Part shown: piece after piece, positions 1 to 30,500 of the stretch
Layout of the letters: each line of letters starts with the position of its first letter
Numbering within the stretch: the stretch's first letter is position 1
Assembly: GCA_963575645.1 (NCBI GenBank)
Contig: OY754466.1
Location: 4,070,001-4,134,000 of the forward strand
Source of the DNA: Xanthostigma xanthostigma
Taxonomy: Eukaryota; Arthropoda; Insecta; Raphidioptera; Raphidiidae
DNA length: 64,000 bases
Reading direction: 5' to 3'
Position numbers and translations under genes: made by a program
Notes under the pieces: generated by a model
The model's input: only the letters and a program-made list of their open reading frames with translations
Databases searched by the model: none
Told to the model about the DNA's origin: nothing

Positions 1-350
1 AATAACGCTGTTATATGTTATGTAAAACAATAATTGTGAATTTCCAGTGGATATTTTGCATAGGAAGTTATCGTACTCTTACCTACATTTTTAACGATCC
101 GGCACATCACTAGTTCAGACATAAATTTTCACACTGCCTCAACTACCTACCTAAAAATATTTGGTAGCTCTTGCACTATTAGGTACGTAACCCGCATTCA
201 AGTGATTAAAATCTTTATTGTTATTTGTTAGTCGAGAACCTGGTCTCGCGCATAACGAGTATTAACTGTTCAAATACTATTCATTTCTTTTTTTCGACGG
301 AAAAATTTACAAAACAAAATTATAAACTTGTTTCGCGCTCAGTATAACTC
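1..350. other. Upstream flank of the acid phosphatase gene
   Basis: No coding region seen. It holds an orphan hAT terminal repeat (83-112) and a stretch at about 114-180 that resembles 8027-8090 in intron 5 of the acid phosphatase gene, so repeat-derived DNA reaches close to the gene. The promoter and 5' UTR must lie here or further upstream; I could not pick out a convincing TATA box or initiator. Confidence 0.5.
83..112 (-). mobile_element. Orphan terminal repeat of the hAT MITE family
   Basis: Reads, on the minus strand, as the same terminus that opens the complete copies at 11100, 24632 and 29067 (TAGTGATGTGCCGGAT followed by CGTTAAAAATGTA). No other part of the element is visible upstream, so this is a truncated or window-cut copy. 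Confidence 0.6.
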
Positions 351-10156
<9,806 letters not shown>

Positions 10157-10294
10157 AAATTTTTTTAAAAATATTTTACTTACTTAAGTATGTAGACTAA
10201 TATTACGTGTTCTGTATTTCACTTTTGTATTATTTTTATTATAAGAAAAAAAAAAATGAAATTAGAATTGTTGCGAGAATTTACACAAACAAAA

Positions 10295-10584
10295 ATATAG
10301 TTTAAAAAAAAACTAAAAAACACGCTTTATATCGAACTGAAAAGTAAAAAATATTTTTTTAAAAATAAGCTTAAAACAAGAATGAATAAAAAATACTAGT
10401 ATTATTGTGAAAAAAGCGTGGGGCGCTTTGTACCACATTATCGTACATCGAGCGCCCCATGCTTTTTTCACAATAATACTAGTATTTTTTATTCATTATT
10501 GTTTTAAGCTTATTTTTAAAAAAAAATTTTTTACTTTTTAGTTTGATATAAAGCGTGTTTTTTAGTTTTTTTTTAAACTATATT
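10295..10584. repeat. Long fold-back repeat
   Basis: Arms of roughly 120-140 bp: ATAGTTTAAAAAAAAACT and AACACGCTTTATAT on one side, their complements on the other. The inner arms read AAGCGTGGGGCGCT and AGCGCCCCATGCTTTTTT around a loop of about 15-20 bp at 10425-10450. Confidence 0.75.
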
Positions 10585-10650
10585 TATTTTCCACTTTTTA
10601 GTTCTATTTATTGTCAAAAATTTGCCGAAAAAAAAACAATTTTTTTTTTC

Positions 10651-10752
10651 GGCGTGGACGGGATTAGAACCCACGACCCGTGATTCCGGGAGTTGACGTC
10701 AGCGAAGACCCGTGCTTAAGACTGCACGGCTAACCACTGTAGTTACAGTGCT
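10651..10752 (-). repeat. tRNA-like sequence, probably a SINE head
   Basis: On the minus strand it carries an A-box-like block (ACAGTGGTTAGCCGTGCAGT) and a B box (GGGTTCTAATCCCG) about 60 bp apart. The acceptor ends do not pair well and the spacing is long, so I read it as a tRNA-derived SINE or tRNA pseudogene rather than a working tRNA. Confidence 0.5.
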
Positions 10753-11099
10753 GGCATATTATACTACTGTAATAAACCACTTGCTGTAGTCCAAAGGAAG
10801 GTTACAAACAAACATACATACTTACATACAAACTTACAAGTGAAGTTAATATAAAGCGTGTAAAAAGGAAGCACTGCTAGAAGGCTAAAAATTTTCATCG
10901 GATACATTTCAAATTCGGTATCCTGACAGTAAACGACACCCTAAATTCAATGAGCGCAACCTGAGGTCTGAATTTATTACTGTTTCGGAGATTCTTTTCT
11001 GGAAAGTCTGGAATACGCATTGGATACATTTGAAATTCCATAGACTGATAGCAAACGACACCCTGAATTCAATGAGCGCACCCAGAGGTCTGTATCTAT

Positions 11100-11590
11100 T
11101 AGTGATGTGCCGGATCGTTAAAAATGTATATCCACGGATACGGATATTTGGTTTCAAGATCCGCGGATACGGATCTTAACTTTCTTAGAGTACGCGGCGA
11201 TAAATATTGCACATCGACCTTTGGAAAGAGACTATCTGTTATGGGAAAAAGTTATTGACCTCTTTAAAAGTTAACTCTCATAACAGATTGTCTCTTTCCA
11301 AAGATCGATGTGCAATATCTCATTATAAAGATAGTTGATTTAGTACCTTTGAGTTATGTACTATTAGTATGGTACTCACTACGATAAATGTATGCAATAT
11401 AAAGGTGCCAAATACGATTTTAAAAAATAGAAAATAATCTGAATGGAATTTAACAGTTTTTCATTATTACCTAATCACCTATATATATATAAAATTTCAT
11501 CTATGAATTGAAAATTAATAAGGTAAAAGATCCGCCAAAAACTAACGGATACGGATCTTTCTTCTCCCTCGGATATCCGGCACATCACTA
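11100..11590. mobile_element. hAT-type MITE, copy 1, 8-bp TSD
   Basis: Termini TAGTGATGTGCCGG and CCGGCACATCACTA. The 8-bp target duplication GTATCTAT is present on both sides (perfect). A large internal hairpin pairs GACCTTTGGAAAGAGAC with GTCTCTTTCCAAAGATC. The terminus plus the 8-bp duplication place it in the hAT superfamily; it is non-autonomous. Confidence 0.9.
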
Positions 11591-11969
11591 GTATCTATTA
11601 CCGATTCGGAGAAAATCCCGTTCGAAGTGCTTTTCTTGAATATTCCAGACTTCCACTTTGGGTGGTCCTATCTCTGAAACGGTAATAGATACAGACCTCC
11701 GTGTCCGTTTATGAAATTTACCCATTTGGAGTTTCTGTAGGACAAAGGCTAAATTAAAACAAAAGATTTTGTCTATTTTTTTATTAATAACATTGATATA
11801 CATAGTATAGACAATTCTGCATAAAAGACTAAGTGAAACTGCCAATCAACGATTTTAATGACGATGCGAAAAATGCGGAGTCTGCAGAAATTAAAATGTT
11901 CTTTGAATTTTGTTTTGATACAAATTACCTGAATGTTACATTTACACTTAATTTAAAAATTTTCTTAAC

Positions 11970-21071
<9,102 letters not shown>

Positions 21072-21526
21072 TTTTACGAAACTCGCTCCCTGTATCAATG
21101 GGCAAGTCTAAAATATGCTGCGCCTGCGAGCGGTGTTCCTGTACGAGAACGGGATACTCCCACCCCGCTGATATTACACAATGTTGCCACCTTGTTTTTT
21201 AGTCCCCTATAAACTATGAATTTTAAATCGATAGTAATTCAAACTTCAAACAAGTATTGTCATATATTTATTATTGATTTTTTATATTTTCTTTGCAAGA
21301 AAGATTTTTTTCATTTATTATGAAGAAGCCTTTAACCTTTGCACTCATCTTATCCTGAACCAGGTTTGCAACACTTCTATCAAGGAGGATTAGTGTTGTC
21401 TTCTTGCTTGCCCAATGAGGTATAAAAAAAACATTTTGGGATTTGGGATCTGACAAAGGAAAAAACCTAGCAATTTTAGGTTACAAAGAAGTGTCAAATG
21501 AATCTGAGTCATTCAGAAAGAGAAAA
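21072..21526. promoter_or_regulatory. Divergent promoter region ATPsynbeta / Vps41
   Basis: 455 bp between the two start codons, transcribed away from each other. It is the only long stretch near these genes free of recognised repeats, and must hold both 5' UTRs and a shared or paired promoter. No TATA box stands out. Confidence 0.6.
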
Positions 21527-24500
21527 ATGTCAGAAACACAGTTTGATGTAAGTCAAAGCAATAAAAATGTTTTGTCATTTGATACAGAGAAAGAAATGAA
21601 CAAAGTACACCTTTAATTAAAAATCATAGTTTTATTATGATAATATTTTATTGATTGACAGTTCAAATGTATGTGTTTTAGGACTGTCAGAGTGAAAGTG
21701 AAAGTTTAGAAGCCGAGGAAATTGAGCCAAAATTGAAATATATTCGGATGTCAAATGATTTGCAAAATATTTTACTAAAAGATGCTGCCAGTTGTATTGC
21801 AGTACATCCAAAGGTTAGTAGTAAACATTTCTCGGGCTTCATGACGGAGGGATATTTGCAATTGCAAAGTTTCTTTGTTTATGCGAATAGATCAGTTGTG
21901 TGCTACTCTATGCAAAAAAAAACGATGTCAAATTTTTTTAGTTCGTGTGCCTTGGTTCACATTGGGGTATGATACACTTGTTGGATCATCAGGGAAATAA
22001 CATCAGAAGTAAAGAGTTGAAAGCGCATTCTGTTGCTGTTAATCAAATTTCTATCGATAGCAATGGCGAGTATATAGCGACTTGTTCCGACGATGGCAAG
22101 GTATGTGCTGTAATCATAAGTTTATTTTCTTTTCGTAAACCAGTGCCTCTAGAATCTAGATTTTATCAAATAAATTACCGATTGCTTGTTAGTACTGCTC
22201 GGTAGCAATCGTGAGGGCAGCGCGGTGTAACAGTTAGCGTGCTGGCATTTGGATCAAACTGTCGTGGGTTCGAATCCCCCATCTGTGCTCATGAATGTTT
22301 TGTGACGATTGAAAAAATTCAACGCAATTAGACGCTAATGACGTATAATCTACAATAAATATATAAAGTGACGATCGCCAAATTTCGCACAAAAAAGAAC
22401 ATCTCGACTTTGTCCATAGAGTACGCTAGTGGGTATGATTGCCATAAGGTTCGTTCCAAGCAGCCTCGAACGGTAATGAAACCGTACACAGTCTTGTCAC
22501 TGCGCAAGACTAATTTGCGCACTAGCTCAAAAATCGATTCTGCGCAAGACAGTCTTGCGCAGTAACAAGACTGTGTACGGTTTTGTTACCGTTCACGGCT
22601 GCTTGGAACGAACTTATAAGTGAAAGTGTCTGCAGTTCAGAGAGAGAACGCTGCAATCGTTCCGTACCATTCTCTCTCTCTCTTTCTCTCTTTCAAGGCT
22701 TGCGGACTCTAGTTACTTATATCTCTATGACTTTGTCTTAGACGGAGAGCTGGCTACGGAGAAAATGGGTGACTCGGTGCAGAGCTGAAAATTTTCAGAA
22801 TAATAGGAGATAGTATAAGTAAGTAGGGAAAAAATTGCCAGAAGGCTAGGCAGAAGATAAAGAGCCGCCAAAAGGCGCTAATGTTGCGTAAAATCAGTGC
22901 ACTTCTGGCAATTTCTATACTTATTCTGTAATTCAAAACTAGATTATATATTATATATATTATACATTATATAGTTGTAAGGGCATACTGAAAATTCAAA
23001 CATGATATAATAATTACATTCGACAAATATTCAAAATTATTAATGACATTTTGATAGAAATAAAATTAATCGTCATATATTTTCATTAATAAAATTACGT
23101 TGTTATAACACCGTAATTTTATTAATTTATTTAATTTTATTTCTATCAAAATGTCATTAATAATTTTGAATATTTGTCGAATGTAATTATTATATCATGT
23201 TTGAATTTTCAGTATGCCCTTATAACTATATAATGTATAATATATAATCTAGTTTTGAATTACAGAATAAGTATAGAAATTGCCAGAAGTGCACTGATTT
23301 TTCGCAACATTAGCGCCTCCTGGCGACTCTTTATCTTCCGCCTAGCCTTCTGGCAATTTTTTCCCTACTTACTTATACTATCTCCTATTATTCTGCAAAT
23401 TTTCAGCTCTGCACCGAGTCACCCATTTTCTCCGTAGCCAGCTCTTAAAGTCCATTTGTCTCATGTATCAAGACTAAAGATTAAATTTTTATTATGTGAC
23501 AAACGAACACATTCTGAATAGAATATGTTTTTAACGTGTTATTACAACGCAAAATTTAATGACACCATTATATTGCCCATTAATTATCAAAATTATGGCT
23601 TTTAGGTTTTCGTTTATGGTTTGTATTCCACAGACAATAACCATACGATTAATATGGGTCGATTTGTGAAATGCATTGCTGTCGATCCAAATTACGATAA
23701 ATCAGGATCGTTTCATCGTTTTATTACTGGTGTGTTTCGTTACGTTTAATAGTTATTGGCGTAACTAGTAGTCTAAGTCATTCATCGCGCTGACAGGTCA
23801 TGACTTAGCCTACAAGTTACGCCCATAATTTTATTCAACAATTGCACGTTATTCATGTTTTATTTATTGTTATTAATGAGATGTTGTAATTATCTATTTA
23901 TTTCTTTATAAAAAAAACTGTCAATACTAACAGCACCAAACAGCACGATTCAATGTTTTGGTTTGAGGTTAGCCGGTTATGAATAAACTCCATGTCGAAA
24001 ACATTCGGCCTCTCAATTTTAGCCTCAATGGGTAACAACAGGGAGTTGTTGTTACCTACTATTTCGTTACGACTCAGAAAATAGTTACGTTTATTTTCAT
24101 TACTCCACAACGGCCGAGCTAGTAGGAATTTTCATTGAGTTATGACAAGTAATTGTCACCAGTCGGTAAATGGCTATTTAGGGTTCGGTTTTTAGGCATG
24201 ATAAAACATGAATAGCGCGCATGAGTTGAATAAATCCTATAATTAATCTTCTTAGGTAAATTATTAAACTAAAACTTTGGTTTTGCTTTAAAAAATTATT
24301 CTAGGCGACGAGCGGCTAACGCTGTATGAGAAATCGTTTTTAAATCGTTTAAAATCGACAGTATTATGTGAATCGGAAGGATATGTACGCAATATAGCAT
24401 GGAACGGTCAATTTGTTGCGTGGGCAAGTAGTATCGGAGTCCGAGTTTACGATCTTAATTCTAGATGTTCGCTTGGCTTAATTAAATGGGAAACTCATAA

Positions 24501-27500
24501 CGGGTAACGTTCATCTCTTTTGTCTTCTCGAAACTCACTACCTCTCATGTCGATCCTCCAATCCAATTTCCATAATTGTCTCGACCTTTGTGTTTTCTTC
24601 CGGAGTCCATTTAATAATCGTACATTGAAACTAGTGGTGTGCCGGATCGTTAAAAATGTATATCCGTGGATACGGATCTGGATACGGATTTTTGGTTTCA
24701 AGATCCGCGGATACGGATCTTAACTTTCTTAGAGTACGCGGCGGTAAATATTGCACATCGACCTTTGGAAAGAGACTATCTGTTATGGGAAAAAGTTATT
24801 GACCTCTTTAAGAGTTAACTCTCATAACAGATTGTCTCTTTCCAAAGATCGATGTGCAATATCTCATTATAAAGATAGTTGATTTAGTACCTTTGAGTTA
24901 TGTACTATTAGTATGGTACTCACTACGATAAATGTTTGCAATATAAAGGTGCCAAATACGATTTAAAAAAATAAAAAATAATCTGAATGGAATTTAACAG
25001 GTTTTCATTATTACCTAATCACCTATATATATAAAATTTCATCTATGAATTGAAAATTAATAAGGTAAAAGATCCGCCAAATCTTTCTTTTTCTTCGGAT
25101 ATCCGGCACATCACTAATTGAAACCACATAAAAATCCGTTGAAAATTATTATCTTTTTTAGACTGATTATCGATAATTTTCGGTGTAATTTGAGATGGTC
25201 AGATCAAAGAACACTTCTTATTGGCTGGATCGATACTGTAAGGATATGTGTAATACGCAAGCGTACAAATTTAGAATTAAGCGACCGAGATTTGCCTGAG
25301 TATATGGTCGATCCCAGTAAGTAAACAAAACTTGAATGAACGAAAACTTTTTTGTATGTAACTAGCGGTCCCGCCCGGTTTCACCCGGATGCAAAAGAGC
25401 GAATGGGGGTATGAGTATACACATTTATCTTAGTTTACCGAGATGAATGTTGTATCCAAATTTCATGATGATCGGAGTTACCGTTCAAAAGTTTTTGTTG
25501 GACGGACTAATTTTGAGTTACATTTTTCATTGATGCATGCTCAGCTCCTATTGGTCGTAGCGCGATATCATATCGCACGTTGAAAACAAAAGTGGTATTA
25601 TGCAAAAAATGACATTTTACAGTAGAGCATTTTTTAGTTTTAATATTATTGTTTTGTCCTAAAAAAGTTACTATTAAAATACTGCTTATAGAGATTCTTT
25701 TGTTAATAATGAGACAATTTATTATTGTTTTAATTTATTTTTGACCACAATGTTAAAAGTAAAGTTATTAAAAAAAAAGACCTTTTTACAATAATTTTTT
25801 GTTTAGTGTCATTGTTGTCATAACCTATAATCAGTAAATTGGAGACTTCAACTGCAAAAAGTGTCACTAAACAAAATGTGTCATTTTATGTATTTACTTA
25901 CTTGCATTAATTTTTGTAGCAACTGTAATCGCAGTAAACTGTCGTTTAACAAAATGTGTCACTTTTTCACTTACAGCGACGTACGTACCAAACAACTGCT
26001 TTGACACAATCAAAATAGTGTCGTTATATCAGTCATGGCCATGGGCAATTCTTTCAAAATATAAAGTGACACTAGCTCAGTCTAGCGGAAAGTAAGTGGG
26101 TTTATGAGCAAACGAAAATTTTCGTATAGTGACACTTTTGCAGTAAAACAAGAATCTTACAAAAAGTGAAAAGTCAACTTTTTTATATAGTGTCACTATT
26201 GTTTTCAACGTGCGATATAGCCTAAAACCTTCCTCGATAAATGGGTTATCAAAAAAAAAAAAATTTTTTCAATTCGAACCAGTAGCTCTTGAGATTAGCG
26301 CGTTCAACCAAATAAACAAACAAACTCTTCAGCTTTATATATTAGTATAGATAACTGCCCTACGCAGCTTTAGCTGGTATAATCGGGAAGGAAGCAGCAT
26401 AATAAGCTGAAAATATTCATCCAGATTTACCTAGCACAAATTGTGTAAATTTCGTGACGCCAGAGTCCATCCTGCAGAATTTTTGTCTGCCGGAAAACTT
26501 ATTGTTTTAATTTTGCAGTTTCTACATTCCAAACCGAATTTTACATATGTGGAATTGCTCCGTTAGATCATCAGTTAGTTCTTCTCGGTTTTTCAAAAGA
26601 AAAAGATTTTGAACAAAAATCTCTTAGGCCGCAACTGTATATAGTAGAATACAAAGATAACGATTACGTGGAAATATGTACCGATAGTTTAACATTAAGA
26701 GGGTAAGTCGTTTAATTTTTTTGAGGCGTAAAATGTTAAAATAGTTGGCAAAACCAAAAGTGCACATCCCGCAAGTTTTCCACTGTACATATTCTAATGA
26801 AAAAAATTGAGAAAATAGATTTAAAAAAAAACAATTAAAAGAATAGAAAAAAAATTAAAAATAAAATGGAATAGAAAAAAAAAATTACTTGTGTCAGCGG
26901 GAATCGAACCCGGCACCTTGCTATTACTGGACTAACGCTTTTAACCGCTCGGCCATACCGATATCGCAGTTTGCGTTGTTATTGTGGTATAGAAGTGTAG
27001 CAGTTATTCTACGTAATACACTACATTTACAATAACAGTAATAGGTATTTTTTTGTTTTTTTTAAGGTTTTTTATTTTAACTATTAGCTGTCAAAAATAA
27101 TAAAATAAAACTGTTTATAAAAATTAAACTACTGAACACATTTATGTGAATTTAAATAGGGTTCTGGTCTGATACTAAACAAAGTGAATAAAAAATATAA
27201 CCCAAGGCAATCCGACCAAAATTGCGATCTGTAGAGTCGTGACGTACATACGTACAGACCAACCGACAACTGCTGTTTGTAATTTTTAATTACAATTTTA
27301 ATAGTATTTATGAACTCGAATTGATTTAAAAATGGTTCTGTTTTATAGATCAGAATTTACAAAAAGCTTCAATTTGAATGGATTTCGTGTGAAATTAACT
27401 TAGATATAACTTCTTATATGAACGAAAGTCAGCTCTGACGCACAAAGCGATAATAAAGCACATACCGCTAGTTTAGCGGTATGTGCAATTGCAGGGTATA

Positions 27501-30500
27501 TTAATTTGTTTTTATTGACATAAATGTTGACAATTAAAATTTTTATCGGTTTTAAGATATCAAGAATATAACTGTATCGATTATCATTTGGACTGTTTAA
27601 ACGAGGAAAATAGGTTTTTCATCGTTTCACCGAAAGATATTGTGATAGCTAGTCCGTACGACAATGACGATAGAATACAGTGGCTTATTTCTCATAGGTA
27701 TATGTACGATAGCTTTGTTCCAACCTCTCTAAGAACGGTAACAGTCACTGTATTAGTTTTGGCTACTGTGCCAGTTCTGTTACCGTTCTCAGACAGGTAG
27801 GAACAGAGCTATTACGACCGAAAGCATTAATCGATTTTGCGCTTGTACTTACGTAATAACTGTTGCAGTAAATTCGAAGAAGCGATGGCCGAATTACAGA
27901 ATGGTGGAAGAGACGTCAAGCGTTTTAATCTTAATACGCTCGGAAAACTATATTTGGACCATCTCTTAACAACTCAGCAGTACGATAAAGCTGCGAAACT
28001 GTGCTCAAAAATGTGCGGAAAAAGCAAACAGTTGTGGGAAGAAGAAATTTATAAGTTCGCGCCTGTTCACCAGTTACGGTATTTGAACTATTCATTTATT
28101 TAAACAAAACATTGAAATAGTTCCGACAGTCACACTTAGTTTTTTCTTATGCGCTGTGATATTAAATACTTTTTGAATTAATTTATTTAAGTGGCGAGCT
28201 GACAATGTCTTTTAATTTTTCGTTTTTCGAATATGATGTACACAAACACAGAAAAATCTCGTAAAGTCGGTAGAGCTGTAACAAACCGTATGTATTCGTT
28301 ACTGAGTAACAGGTACATCGTCTGACTCGAAGTAACGAATCATTACTTACAAATTCATTTCGTTACCTACTCGCATTTGTCGTATCCATATCAGTTCGAC
28401 TCGCTTGATGCGGTTATACGTTATACGAACGAAGTCATACCGTATCATGTATGCGACGCGCTTCGATGCGATGGTACATGCTTGATGCTGTTAGTACACG
28501 ATTGTATGTTGTATGAAAAGTAACGAGTAACGTAACGATACGAAAGTAACGGGTACTGGTTTTTTAAGTAACGAATACATACGGGTACACAATTTCTCGT
28601 TACTTTTACAATTCTAAAAGTTAGAATATTTTAATGATTGGGGATTATTTTTGAATAACTAAAATCTGTATTTTACACATTCTACGGTTAAGAAAAATTG
28701 CGTGCTTGTTACTTTATGACAATGAAAAAAAGCCCAGGGAAAAATTGCTTTTTATGTACTTGAAAGCAAATAAAAAAAAACGGATTTTTTAGGAAATATT
28801 TGTAGCCACCCTGAAACATGCATATTTTGTGTGTTTTAGGTCTGTAAGTCCGTACATACCCAGAAGTTTAGAGTTTAAATTGGATCCTCATATTTATGAA
28901 ATGGTTTTATACGAATTTTTAAAACTTGACTCTGAAGTAAGTATTTTGTGTGGAATTCTTTTTAACCAATTCTTCAATTTTTATAGCTTTGAAGTATCGA
29001 AGAAGTTTGCGGATAATCAAAACTTCTCAAAAAAATAAAAAATATATGTAGATCAAATGTAGGTAGTAGTGATGTGCAGGATCGTTAAAAATGTATATCC
29101 GCGGATACGGATCTTAACTTTCTTAGAGTACGCGGCTGTAAATATTTCACATCGACCTTTGGAAAGAGACTATCTGTTATGGGAAAAAGTTATTGACCTC
29201 TTTAAGAGTTAACTCTCATAACAGATTGTCTCTTTCCAAAGATCGATGTGCAATATCTCATTATAAAGATAGTTTTTTAGTACCTTTGAGTTATGTACTA
29301 TTGGTATGGTACTCACTATGATAAATGTTTGCAATATAAAGGTGCCAAATACGATTTAAAAAAATAATCTGAATGGAATTTAACAGTTTTTCATTATTAC
29401 CTAATCACCTATATATATAAAATTTCATCTATGAATTGAAAATTAATAAGGTAAAAGATCCGCCAAAAACTAACGGATTATCCGGCACATCACTAGTCAG
29501 TAGATATATTTAAATGATTTTAATTTTCAGGGTTTTTTAAATTTAGTTAAGGAATGGAATCCTTCTTTATATAACACGTCTGCGGTCACGAATGCCGTTT
29601 TAGAACATTTGTTGGTGTGTGAAAAAGATAAAAATATTTTATTAGAAGCTCTCGCAATGCTGTATAGTTACGAAAGAAAGTACGATCATTCGTTGTCCAC
29701 ATACTTGAAGTAAGAATCGGTTCACTAGATAAATTCGTAATATAGATTTTCTATTTGCTAAATTTCTATTTTATTTGTCAGGCTGAAACATCCGGATGTT
29801 TTCAATTTAATACAGAAACATCAGTTATATAATTCGATACACGATATGATAATTGAGTTGATGGATTTAGATAGCGAAAAAACAGTAGCGATGCTTCTCG
29901 AAAAAAATCGTATTCCTTCACAGATTGTCGTCGAAAAATTAAAAAATCATGAGCTGTATTTATTTAGGGTAAGTCTGTTTAAATCTTTGATTAACGTCTG
30001 ATTAGAACTCTTCAATATATATTGTCTGAAAAATTGGTCGATAATTTTATTTATTGAATAAGTCTGTTTAATTAACTTTTACTTCGAAGTCTATAAAACC
30101 AACTCCTATTTGTGTCCACTGTGGATACAGTTATGTTCCCGGGCCGGAATAGTTGAGCCCATCCGCCTTGAAAGGAGTGTCTAGAGCAGAGGTTCCCAAA
30201 CTTTTTTGTCTCGTAGACCACTTGCCATGTTTTTCGGTTTTGGGTAGACCCCCTGCTTATCTGATATTGATTTTTTGTGAATTCATTAATTTCAAATGTA
30301 TTTTTGACAACCGGTATAGTGCTACTCACTTTGAACGATTTAAATTTATAACGGTAGTGAAATGTAGTGTGAAATGTTTAGTTTTATACAATTATTAATT
30401 AGATTCAAATTAAACGAATCAAATTAAAATTTACTTTCTGTTACATAAAATAACTAAGCAAAAAATAAACGCTTTTAGTGTGAGGGTTGAACCTGATGCT

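Larger units (their letters stand above)
10157..11969. other. Convergent spacer between acid phosphatase and ATPsynbeta
   Basis: No gene seen. It contains a long fold-back (10295-10584), a tRNA-like SINE piece (10651-10752), a duplicated anonymous segment (10880-11100, resembling itself and 11590-11720) split by a hAT MITE, and on the minus strand AATAAA at 11780-11785, a likely polyadenylation signal for ATPsynbeta about 185 bp after its stop. Confidence 0.6.

Noticed and set aside
21498-21550. Upstream ATG as the Vps41 start
   Set aside because: That frame hits TAA after 17 codons; only the ATG at 21527 leads into exon 2 in the Vps41 frame.
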